A stretch of 64,000 nucleotides of DNA. It comes from Symbiodinium natans (taxonomy: Eukaryota; Sar; Dinophyceae; Suessiales; Symbiodiniaceae). Under the pieces are notes generated by a model. That model was not told where the DNA came from and ran no database searches. It was given only the letters and a program-made list of their open reading frames with translations. Every line of letters begins with the position of its first letter. Within the stretch, counting starts at the first letter, position 1. Below, piece by piece: positions 9,871 through 22,000 of the stretch. The DNA is taken from contig CAJNDS010002524.1 of assembly GCA_905221605.1 (NCBI GenBank), forward strand, positions 621,134 through 685,133, in the 5' to 3' direction. Position numbers and translations under genes: made by a program.

Positions 9871-9963
9871 GGTTTAGGGTTTAGGGTTTAGGGTTTAGGG
9901 TTTAGGGTTCAGGGTTTAGGGTTTAGGGTTTAGGGTTTAGGGTTTAGGGTTTAGGGTTTAGGG
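9871..9963 (+). repeat. TTTAGGG array
   Basis: About thirteen near-perfect heptamers end 27 nt before the acceptor of the exon at 9990. Here the G-rich strand precedes an acceptor, the less common orientation in this window. Confidence 0.95.
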
Positions 9964-9989
9964 TGAAACAGCGGCCCATCACTTGCAAG

Positions 9990-10018
9990 GACTGGCCCAA
10001 GCCCGGCCGAGTTGGCAT
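9990..10018 (+). CDS. Dehydrogenase exon 1: N-terminal strand
   Basis: Acceptor CAAG|GACTGG, donor GGCAT|GATCCT. It codes DWPKPGRVGM, leading into the first Rossmann strand. The donor starts GATC and the next exon also starts GATC, a 4-nt direct repeat across the intron. Confidence 0.7.
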
Positions 10019-13000
10019 GATCCTTGGGAGCTTTTGAGTTGTGGTTTCAGGGCTTAGGGCCCCTAAACCCTAAACGCTAAACCCGAAACCCTAAACCATT
10101 TAAGGTTTAGGGCTTAGGCCTCAAGGCCCTGCAGTCTGGTTGAGCTTGCAAAGCCGATAGCCAGGGCTTCCAGCAACTTTCGACCTTGAAATTCCCGAGC
10201 CCGAGGCAACTGACCCCGAAAAATGCCTTAAGGGTTGAGGGTCTAAGTGTTTGGGGTTTGAGGGTCTTTTGATGGTTTTAGGGTTTTAGGGTTCTAGGGT
10301 TTAGGGCTTAGGGTTTTGGGGTTTAGGGGTTTAGGGTTCAGGGTTCAGGGTTCAGGGTTAGGGTTCACGGGTCTTGTTCTGCTGGTAGCCCGAAAACGCT
10401 ACACCCCAACCACCAAAGTCACAGACACCAAGCCCTGAACCACACCCCGACACTCAAATGCAGTAGCTTCATGGCCAAAAACCGAAAACCCTAAACCCTA
10501 AACCCTAAACCCTAAACCCTAAACCCTAAACCCTAAACCCTAAACCAATTTAGGGGATTATGTTTGCCATTCCTTTCCAAACACTTCCAGGGACCTAACA
10601 ATTTGGTTGTCGAACCTCAGGCCTAAAACCCAAAGCCCCTACTGGAACCCGTGGTAAAGGTCCCTGGAAGCATAGGGGTTAGAATTTAGGGTTAAACCCT
10701 AAATCCTAAACCCTAAGCCCTGAACCCTGAACCCTGAACCCTAAACCCTAAACCCTAACTTGAAGCGGAACCGCGAGCAAGGATCGGCTTGGGCCAGCTC
10801 GGGCAGGCAGTGGCGGCCTCAGCTCTTCAGGGCTTAGGGTTTGGGGTTTAGGGTTCCCTAAACCCTAAACCCTAAACCCTAGGCCCTTGGGATATTCATA
10901 GGATTCTACCTCGGACCCCTAAGGTTGTACCCTTAGGTTTTGGGGTCCCTTTCTAAGGATCCTCTAAGGGAGCATATGGGCCATCATTGAGATATGCTAC
11001 TATGTCAACCAAGGTCAAGGGTTTAGGGTCCAGGGCTTAGGGATATTGTGTATTTTGCCTTCTGGGATTTTTGAGGATCATGTTACGAATTGTTGAGAGG
11101 CGTTGAAGGCCCCGTTTGGGCCTTGTCCGGTTTAGGGTTAAAGCCTAAACCCTAAACCCTAACCCCTAAACGCTAAACCCTAAACCACCACCCTCAGACC
11201 ACGTCCTTTTCCTTTTTTGTTGGACGTCGGGTGTCTGAGTAAGGTTGCTTAGCTGTAGGATCATCCCGACATCCCAAACCCTACGCCCCCCTAAAACCTT
11301 AAACCCTTAAACCCCTAAACCCCTGAAACCCTAAGCCCCTAAACCCTAAACCCTTAAACCCTTAAACCCTTAAACCCGATAGCCCTAAACCCTAAACGCC
11401 CCCGACCCCTCCCGAAGCCCGAGGTGGTCGGCAATTTGTTGCGAGCTGGTCTAGCTCCAGTCGTTCATGATGCCCCGTAGATGCAGCTGGGGTTTGAGGG
11501 TTAGGGGTTTAGAATTTGGGTTTAGGGTTTAGGGTTTAGGGTTTAGGGTTTAGGGTTTAGGGTTTAGGGTTTAGGGTTTAGGGTTTAGGGTTTAGGGTTT
11601 AGGTTTTAGGGTTTAGGGAGGGGGAGGGGGCGGGATTTTTGAGAGAAGTCGGTTCCCTACATAGGTCGTGGTCAAGCAGGGGTTTTGGTGAAAAACAGGT
11701 TCCCTCTAGCGTCTCAAAACCTATCAGCTGACTGAGTACACTTTATACTTTTTGGGATACCCTAATCCCCTGTAGAACTGAAAGTGTACACATTTTGGGG
11801 GGCTTATGAACTCAGCGACTAAGACAAATGGGGCGAGCATGAGAGGGGACAGTCGGTGCCTAAGTCCCCAACTCAGTGGGGGCTTAGGCTCGGAGGGGCA
11901 GTCACATGCACATGGGCTGCAAACCCTGAACCCTGAACCCAATACCCAAAAACCCTTTTTAAGCCCACCAAAAACCCTACCCCAAATTCCTGAACCCTAA
12001 CCCTTCAATCCGAAACCTTTAAGCCCCATTCAGTTGTGCTTCGACCTCCACTATTTTTCGCACCCCTTGCTGACATCGTGCTAGTTCCAGGACCTCGACA
12101 TTCTCTCAAGCCTGGACAAGACCTTTAATTTCATGCAAGGCTTACAGGGCTTAGACCTCAAGCCCCCCTGAACCCTGAAGCCCACAAGCTACACCCTAAA
12201 CCCAAAGCCCTTAAACCTAAACCCTAAACCCTAAACCCTAAACCCTATACCCTAAACCCTAAACCCTGGACCCTGCGCCCTAAACCCCAAACCCCAAACC
12301 CAAACCCCTAAACCCTAAACCCTTAGCCCTAAACCCTAAACCCTAAACCTTAAACCTTAAACCCTAAACTCAGGCCAAGGGCGAGGCCTTCGCAAAGCCT
12401 TTGCTTGACTCTGGTGCGCAGTGGGCGTCGTCCTGCAAAGCTGTGGCGGAACAGTGCTGCCCACCTGAAAGGTTTAGGGTTTAGGGTTTAGGGTTTAGGG
12501 TTTGGGTTTATAGGGTTTAGCCCCCTTATACTAACAGTCCTGAATAGGGATTAGAAGAGGGGGTACTATAATCCCAGACAAGGACTGTTAGTATAACCAG
12601 AAAAGGCGTCTTAAACATTTTTTGGGGTTGAGGGTTCATTATGGTGGAGGGTGATCTATTGACCTGACAATTTCGCAATTGTTCCCACTCGGATTCCTGA
12701 AGCCTGAGCGAAAATCCCGAATATTTCCACTCGGACAACATGACTCTTCTAGCTGAGCATCATATACTGCGACCTTAAACCACCTATATAAACCCTCAAG
12801 CCTAAACCCTAAACCCCCAAACCCTAAGCTTCTAAACCCTCCCCCAAACTCTTAACCCCTAAACCCCTAATTCATCCCCAAACCCCAAACCGAAGCCCAC
12901 TTTATCACACGAGAACGGCATCCAGGACCACAACTTCAAGGAGGGTTTAGGGTTTAGGGTTTAGGATTTAGGGTTTAGGGTTTAGGGTTCAGGGTTCAGG

Positions 13001-16000
13001 GTTCAGGGTTTAGCGTGCCACACCCATGTCTCTCTGCAACCCTAGAACCTGGGGTTCGGGGCTTCGGGTTTAGGGTTCGCATGTTAGGGTTTAGGGTTTA
13101 ATGTTTAATGTTTAATGTTTAGGGTTTAGGGTTTAGGGTTTAGGGCTTAGGGAAAACCAACCAGAGGGTATATACACTTCTGCCTGTGGAACCCCCAATC
13201 TCGAAGTGCAGAAGCCGACAGAGTTGGAGAGAACTTGGGGGCCGCACGTGGGCTGAGGACCCTAAACTTCGTTAGAGCGTTTACGTAGGTCTTAGGGAAG
13301 CCCTTTCTTCACGCCCCTAAACCCTAAACCCTAAACCCTAAACCCTAAACCCTAAACCCTAAACCCTAAACCCTAAACCCTAAACCCTAAACCCTAAACC
13401 CTAAACCCTAAACCCTAAACCCCCCGAAACCCTAAACGAACCTTTCCCTCAGCCCAGGCGACGTCATCCTCACCGGCCTACCACGACCGGAGCCGTGTCG
13501 GCGTGAGGCGTCTTCCTGGAGGGTCTTACCGTCTTGCCCTTACAAGTAGGCTCAAAATAGGGGATTGGGGGGGAGGGGGGTTGCGAAAGATATTCCCTAA
13601 ACCCTGAAACCCTAAACCCTAAACCCTAAACCTCTCAAAAAGGGAGTCTAGGAAATTTGATACACCCCGAGCAGCCCAGCTCCAAAAAGCTTTGTTGGGG
13701 GGTACTGGGGCCCTTCTTATTTAGTGTACCCAAAAAGGGACGGTATTTCTGATAACTGAAAAGATATCGGTTTTCCTGACCCACATTTGTATGTGTTTCT
13801 TGCCATGTAGGCTTTCGGTGTTTCGGGGTCTGGGACGGGGATCGTGGGCGAGAGGGTTTTCAGCCCCAACCCCTTTTTGACGGTTCATGGGTACTTGTAA
13901 GTAGGGCTAGACGCGCCTTGCATAAGGATATAACCATAGTTGCCCTACGTATTTTTCCTACTTATAAATTTCCATAACCTCCAAGAAAGCCTAAATTAAA
14001 CCCTAAACCCTAGCTCTATACTAGAGAAGGCAATTTTCGCGAGTTGCACCTGCATCTCAGCTGACTAGAAACGGGCGAGGGGCAAGTGACGAACTGCACG
14101 ATTAAGATGTTGTCACATTTTTGAAATCATAACAGTATTCTCTCATAGCATGCCAGCGGTACTGAGGTGATTCAGAGAGAGTCCGCCATGGGTTAATGGA
14201 CTTGGCCTTCGACATGTGCCATTTGGAGCACGCGGCCACTGACTGTCCTAAAAAATGGGAAGCCTCTGAGGTCATGCAGGTGGCTGCGAAGCATCTCAAG
14301 AAAGGGGGAGTCGTTGCAAAGACTCCACGAGCTTCGGAACACCTCTCAAGCATGTTGTCCCGCGACCCATTGCCTTTGGACGTGGACAGCAAGGCGCCGT
14401 GGAAGGATTTTATATCCAAGCACGACATTGTTCCACGGGTCTGGGTCCCCGCCGAAGAAGTCTGGCTTAGCGCGGAACTGGCCGACTGGGACAGCGGTTG
14501 CTTTTCCAGCCCCACACAGTCACCTTCGAGGGGGTCGTGACCAGGACATTGCTGTTTTGTCGTGTCTTTTGTGTTTCGGGGCGAGGGTTTAGGTTCCGAT
14601 GATGCAGGACCCCTTTGGTGGAGATGGTGAAGTTCCTGGAGCAGCAACTGCAGCTGAGCAAGGATGACCAAGATGTGCAGCGTGTAATTCGGCTTTGCGC
14701 TCTTGGTCGCTTCCCTGCGGCTGTCACATCCCCGTGGCAGCTTCTGTCGTCGAAGCAATTGTAAAGTGGTCACAATTATTTTGCCCATTTTTGCTGTGCG
14801 CAGCGCTCGTTGATCCCAAAGGGATGACGAAGAGCGCCTAAACTAAACCCTAATTCTATACGAAGAGAGCCTAAATTGAACCCTAAACCCTAAACCCTAA
14901 ACCCTAAACCCTAAACCCTAAACCCTAAACTTTGCATCCAAGGAGCACGTCTCCGCAGCGATGGGCATCGAAGGGGACAAGGTGAAAGACGATGGCCTCT
15001 TGTCTGGGCTGTAGGGTTTAGGGTTAGGGTTTAGGGTTTAGGGTTTAGGGTTAAGGGTTTTTGGTTTAGGGTTTAGGGTTTAGGGTTTAGGGTTTAGGGT
15101 TTAGGGTTTAGGGTTTGGTATAGGGTCTAGGCTTTAGGGTCACTACGCCCTGAACAAAGTTGTTTTCGTGATTTAGAGCTTTGAGTTGTTAGGGCTGCCT
15201 GTGCTTCGGAGAAGATCCGGCCAGCCGAACAGAGCTGCACGGTTAAGGGTTTAGGGCTTGCGCATCATTGCAGGCATTTAGGGGAGCCTAAGAACCGAAA
15301 CCCTAACCCCTAATTAAACCCTAAACCCTAAACCCTAAACCCTAAACCCTAAACCCTAAACCCTAAACCCTAAACCCTAAACCCTAAACCCTAAACCCTA
15401 AACCCTAAACCCTAAACGCAAGTGCAGGAAACGCCCCAAACTCGACAACCAGGGGCAACCAGGGCTTCAGGCCGTCTTTGGGCAGTTCCATGGTGCCTGA
15501 ATATGGTCCCCTTACCTCCTTTGAAGAAGTACGGCACTTGGCTAAACCCTAAGCCCTAAGCCCTCAGCCCTAAGCCCTAACCCTAAACCCTCGGCCCTAA
15601 ACCATTGGGTCCTATAGGGTGTGTAAGGGATCTCCCAATAAATCAATGGCCCATACCAAGGGACCATACAACTGCCCTTAGAAAGGCTGATGTGCCTTTG
15701 GTTCCAGAGCCCTAAACCTTCGAGAGTTTAGGGTTTGGGGTGCAGGGTATAGGGTTTGGGGTGTGGGGTATAGGGTTTAGGGGTTTAGGGTGTTTAGGGT
15801 TTTTTTTTTAGGGTTTAGGGCTAAGGCTTCGGGTGTGGGCCAGTGTGCAGGGTTTAGCTGGGCCCAGTTTAAGGGCCCATACTAAAGGACCATGGAACTA
15901 CCCTAAGAAAGCTCGAAAACCCCAAAGCCCCTACAACTGGGAAGTCCTAAGCCCCCAAACCCTACGCCCTTAAGCTCTTAAGCCCCTCAGCCTGAAAGCC

Positions 16001-19000
16001 CTTTACGTCCATGACCCCCTTTGAACCTCTAAGTTAAAACCTACCCAAAGGCTCCAGAATCCCCTATAGCTAACCCAAAAAGGAACGACATTGGAGCCTT
16101 TGGGTAAACCCGAACCCGAAACCCTACATCCCTTTGAACTTTCCAGATAAACCGTTGCGTTCCTCAAAGCCCTGAGGATCCCTCAAAATTTCTGATCGCT
16201 TCACTTTAGGGTTTATGGGTTACTTAGGGTTGTAAATACCCTTAGACATCGAAGGCCATGTCGCCCTAAACCCTAAACCCTAAACCCTAAACCCTAAACC
16301 CTAAACCCTAAACCCTAAACCCTAAACCCTAAACCCTAAACCCTAAACCCTAAACCCTAAACCCTAACCCTAAACCCTAAACTACCCTTAGCTTTGGAGC
16401 TGGAGGCATCTTGGCCGGGCTGCAGCCCGGAGCCGTGTGGATCGAGCATTCGACGACGGTGGCTCGCCCTCCTCATCTCCCCGAGGGTGGGGGTAGGTTT
16501 AGGGTTTAGGGTTTGGGGTTTAGGGTTTAGGGTTCAGGGTCTATAAGTACAGGGTTTAGGGGCGAAACCAAGACCCCTCAAGGTATTTGTGTTGAATCTC
16601 CCTCAACTTCATGGCTAGGGGGCCAGCCGGGCTTGTGCCGTAGCCTCTTCAAGGTTGAGGGTTGGAAGTCGCGGGCCTTAAGCCCTAAACCCTAAACCCG
16701 AAACCCTGGGGATTTGAGCCCTCAAACCTTCGACCGGTCCGGTGCCGAGGCCCTACACCCTTGAGGGTTTAGAGCTTTAACCCTAAAACCCAAAGAGGGG
16801 AGTGTGTTCCAGCTGCTCTCCCTATTGATACTGCAGAGCCTTGTAGATGACCCCACAGTGACGGGCAACGGGCCGAGCTCAGGGTCAAGGCTTCCTGAAC
16901 CATATCGTGGGACGTTGGATTGTTTCCGGTGTTGCCTTTTGGGGCTGAAGGTTTAGGGTTTAGGATATAGGGTTTAGGGTTAGGGAGGATGTATATTCAG
17001 AGGGTTCTACATGTTCAGCCTAGATCGCTTACATTCGGCACCTGACATGGCTTGCTCCCTAGAGTTACGGTACAGGGTTTTGGGGAACCCCAAAACCCTA
17101 AAACCGTAAACCCCTAAAATCCCAAACCCCTAAACCCTGCAACCCTAAACCCTAAAACCTTGAAAGCCCAAACTCCAAAGATCCAGGACTTCGAAAACAC
17201 CGTCAAGATCCGCGCTGAAGTTGAGAAGCGCGGGGGCAAGGCGGGGAAAGAAACTGTTCTGATGTTTTTGTTCATAGGCCCGAAGAGGGTTTAGGGTTCA
17301 GGGTTTAGGGGGTACTTAGACGTACGGTTATAAGCAGGGTATCTATGGTCATTGCCTTGTTTAGGGCTCTTATAACCCTAAACCCTAAACCCTAAACCCT
17401 AAACCCTAAACCCTAAACCCTAAACCCTAACCCCCACATACAAGTAGCCATGAGAGCTCAAGTTGGACAGCAAGTGTCTGAATGCTCTTAGGGTGAGACA
17501 TGGGACATGCTCATGATTTCCAAGTGTTCTCCGAATCATAAAGCAATGAAAGGCTGCGAGGTTGCTGGGCGTCCCTAAACCCTAAACCCTAAACCCTAAA
17601 CCCTAAACCCTAAACCCTGAACCGGCGCAGGGCTCCCGACAGCATGCTCCACCCTACTGTGCCATGCTTTGGCCAGGCATCTCAGACCCAAACCCTACGG
17701 CCATGCAAAAAACAACTATGTTCACACTCTTGGGTTTAGGGTTTGGGGTTTGGGGTTTTGGGTTTGGGGTTTGGGGTTTGGGGTTTGGGGTTTGGGCATC
17801 AGCTGGCTTGTCTTGTGATGCAATGAGAGCGCGTTTGTTTGTGATCAAAGCCGCAGTACGAAGTCAAAGGGCCGCGCGAAGCCCAATCATTGTTGAAGCA
17901 TACAGCTCCTTGACGTTTTCAGTTAATATGATAGTGCGAAATTAAGGGTTTAGGGTTTAGGGTTTAGGGTTTAGGGTTTAGGGTTTAGGGTTTAGGGTTT
18001 AGGGTTTAGGGTTTAGGGCCTCTTCTGAAGCCCTGATGACTTCTTCAGTTGGTGCATGGTTTATGATATGGAGGGTGTGGACGTTGCCGAGTGTTGACAA
18101 CTGCCAGCACTTTATGTGGGTTGTTTTTCATTCAATATAAGTAAGAACCCCCAAGGTTACAATATGCGGGGGCGGTTTCCGAAATTAGGGTACCTGATTG
18201 GGGTCCTTGTATTATAAGGAGATACCAATCTAGGGGGTCCCCTATTTACGTAAACCCCCATATCACAAACGGTGTCATAACAAGGCAGAGGGAGAGAACA
18301 AAAACACACCTCAGTGCAAGATGTCCTGAGTCTGTGCTCACGTCCTCGTTCGTTTGTATACTTCCTTCGTCCAGCGAATAGGAGGCCAAGACACACGAAG
18401 CAATGCCTAGGACAGCAGTTCCGAACAGCCTTCGGTTCTTACATGTAGGGTCCGAAACCCTAAGCCTTCCACCCTAAGCCCTCAACCCCCCTAAGCCCTC
18501 AACCCTAAACCCTAAACCCTAAACCCTAAACATCTTCCCTTTTTTGTGCTTCTTCTGGCTACGGGAGAGGCCGTGGCGGCTCCCGTGACGGGTGGTATGC
18601 AAATCTTGAGACCTGGCTTCTATGGAAAAGGGTTTGGGGTTTAGGGTTTAGGGTTTGGGGTTTAGGGCTTAGGATTTCGGATTTCGGGTTTGGGGTTTAG
18701 GGTTTCGGGCTGAGGGTTGCAGGGTTAGGGCATGCTACATTGAGGTGTTGGCACAAGCAGAACCCTAAACCCTAAGGGGCAGTGTAGGGGTTTGGGGTTT
18801 CGAAACCTTGGCAGGCCAGGTGGTGCACTTTTGCCCCTCTGTTCGGTTCAACTCTTCCCTTGGTTTAGGGTTTAGGCTTTAGGGTAAGGTGCCCTTGGGA
18901 TAATGTGGTTTCTGAGCTACCAGAAACCCTAAACCCAGCCCTTCGCCACATCGCAAGCAACCAAGATCACAGGCAGCAGCGTCTGATCCCAACAGCCTTT

Positions 19001-22000
19001 TTGGGTTTTTTGGATTTCTTCACAAGGCAGCTAAAAATGTAATTTATAGCTACCCTTCTGAGTGCAGCCAAGACTTGTATGGTTTGGTTTTAGGGTTTTG
19101 GGGGCCAGGGTTTAGGGTTTCAGGGTTTCAGGTTTAGTGTGCAGGCTTTGTAGGGCTTTGGGGTTTACAGCTTTGGCTTTCATAGAGGCGGGTTTGGTGT
19201 GCCGTCGCGCATGCAGGGTGGCATCACTTAGCGTCTGGGTATTGGGTCTTTAGGGTTTAGGGTTTAGGGTCTGACCCTTATCTTGCCGTGAACCCCAAAC
19301 CCTCAACCCTAAACCCTATACTCCCTGTGCGCAAAGGAAGGTTGGAAAAATGGTGGCCCTGGCACCTTGCTTGCAGTGGCCGTGTTTCTTGGATCCTGAA
19401 TCCCAGATCTCATAGGGGCTTTGGCCACCCAAAAGACTCGTTTGGGGTTTAGGGTTTAGGGTTTAGCCCCTAACAGAAGTTCCTTCAACGAAGCAGTGGA
19501 TCCCTGAGTCATGACAAACCTTACAAGGCACCGTATTGTAGCGGTGTAGATTCTAAGATCATTAATTAGAGTACTTGGAGGTTCATGGGTACTTATAAGC
19601 TGGGTTCTAAGTACCCTCAATAAGGTCATAACCATAGTTGCCCTACTTATAACCCTACTTTTAAGCAGCCATGAACCTCCAAGTAGGAAGGACACCATGA
19701 ATCGCTGTAGTCGTTGTGTCACCGTTATGTAGACCCGCAGTTGAAACCTACGTCGTTAGGGATGTCACACCAAGTTTGGTTTAGGGTTCATCATATGGGC
19801 TTTGGCACTGTTGAAACTCAAAGCAGCCTTACCCACAGCCCCCAAAGAATAACAAGAACACACACACACACACAAAGTCCTGCTGGCGCTTGGTGGAAGA
19901 AAGGTCGGCGCGGATGAGGAGACTTTCCAGCGCGCTCCTGGCCAAAAGTATTGCAAAGAGATGGCCCTTGCTTGACACGACACCCTAAACGGACTGGTTT
20001 TCTGTGTATTCGTGAAGTAGAAAGTACAGCCCCTGAACGAAATCTCGGGGATTCTTTCCTTACCCAAGACCTTGTAAATCAGATCCCTTGTTGTCCCTCT
20101 CAAGCCATCAAGCTGTGGAACCCTAGAACCCTAGAACCCTCTAACCCTCTAACCCTCTAGAACCCTAAACCCTACCTTAACCAAGAAGTCAGAGAACATG
20201 AGTGCCTCCAGAGCCGGCACGTCCCAAATCCCCTAAACCCTAAACCCTAAACCCTAAACCCTAAACCCTAAACCCTAAACCCTAAACCCTAAACCCTCAG
20301 CTGGAAGTTCTAGGAGCCCGGGGTTGGGGGGGGGGGGGGGGGGGGGGGGGAAGGGGGTGGAGGGGGGCGATGTCACTACAAAAGATGTGATTTAGGGTTT
20401 AGGGTTTGGGGTTTAGGATTTAGGGTTGAGGGTTTAGGGTTTGGGGTTCGGGGGATATGCCCTGAACTCTGAGCCCAGTAAACCCTGCTGCGTCCAAAGG
20501 TGAAGCCGCTGATCTCATTGTCGGCTCCTCGGATCATCCGCTGCGGCCGCATGGCCACATCTACCTGGAGGTTCATGGATACTTGGAAGTAGGGTGTAGG
20601 GTTTGGGGTGTAGGGTTTAGGGATACTACTTACAATTATGTAGGGTGCAGGGTTTTAAGGTGTAGGGCTTAGGGATACTTCTAAAGGAGGGTTGTACGGA
20701 GGGAAGTATGGTGAGAACCTCATTTTCGGATACTTCTAACCCTACCTATAACCACCCATGAACCTTCCAGTAGGCTTTCGGGTTTAGTTCCTTTGGTGTT
20801 CTGGATTCCGCTGTAGCTTTTGCAAAAGCTCAGCAACAGAACACAATGCTCCCGGAATTTCATACCAATAAACATATTGGAGACTCACTAAAAAAGAACT
20901 TTCTGCAATTAAGCTCGGCCAGGCAGCAAGACGAAATGTGTGACTAATTGGGGTTAGGGTTTAGGGTTTAGGGTTTAAGGGTTTAGGGTTTAGGGTTTAG
21001 GGTTTAGGGTTTAGGGTTTAGGGGTTTAGGGTTCTATCGCAAGCTCCCCCCCCCCAGACCCCAGACCCAGAGTCCCAGGCGAATTCGGCCACGAGACGGT
21101 GGTGAAGATTCTGACGAACATGCTCTGCGCTGTTCAAGACTGCGCGATGGGTGAGGCCAGCATCAGGGCTGTTTTGGGGGCTTAGGGTTTATAGGCTTGA
21201 TAGGGTTTATAGGGTTTATACGGTTTAAAGGGTTTATAGGGTTTATATGGTGAAAAGGGTCTATAGGGTTTATAGGGTTTCGGGGAAATAGGGCGTAGGG
21301 TTTGGGGTTGGGGCGTAGGGGGCTGATATTTGTTCAGGGCCTTTGTGGGGCGTTGTGGGCTTAGGGGGTTGGAAGGCGGGGCAGAGGGCTTGTACTGCTT
21401 AACTATAGGGTGTAGTAGGGTTATGTAGGGCTTCAGGGGGGGCCCACGGGCTTCCAACTAAGCCATGAAACCCCAAACCCCAAAAACTCCAAAAACCTCG
21501 GCAACAAGGGGTTCGCTGAGGCTTTAAAAGTCCGAGCGGATGACGTTATACCCCCCTTCGATAACCCTCGTGATACCCCCCCTTCGGTAACCCTCGTCAA
21601 AAGAAGCATCTACGCGCCCGAAGCCCCAAACCCTCGAGCCCCAAGATGTGTACTATAACGGCACCTTTTTGTGGGTTTTGGGTTTTGATTTTTACATACT
21701 TCGGGCGAACCAGGTAAAACCCCAAACCCCCATGCCCTAGGACGAACCCTCAAAACCCTTCTAGGACCCAGAGTAGGCCCTTCTTCCCTTTTCTTAGGGT
21801 TTGGGTTCCCTTATAAGCCCCCTTTCACCACAACGAGCGCCCTGTTGTTATTCCTGGGTTACCCTTGGGTCTCGCCTCTGAAGGCTTGGTGCTTGGAGCC
21901 CAGCGGCACAGTGAGGTTTAGGGGAGTTTAGGGGGGGGGGGGGGGGTTACTTGGAGGTTCATTGGGGTGCTTATGGGTAGGGTTAGAAGTTTTTCCCTAA

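Noticed and set aside
12905-12945. Block reading HENGIQDHNFKE as an extra dehydrogenase exon
   Set aside because: The exons at 12374 and 13458 join in phase and complete the family sequence without it, so it would insert residues into a conserved turn.
13458-13489. Exon first read as LSPGDVILTGLP of a fumarylacetoacetate hydrolase
   Set aside because: The upstream and downstream exons are those of a beta-hydroxyacid dehydrogenase, and DVILTGLPRPEHV fits that family's fourth strand in phase.
14102-14788. A 228-codon frame on the minus strand as a host gene
   Set aside because: It has no recognisable domain, the plus strand over the same bases is equally open, and it lies wholly within an intron of the dehydrogenase model.
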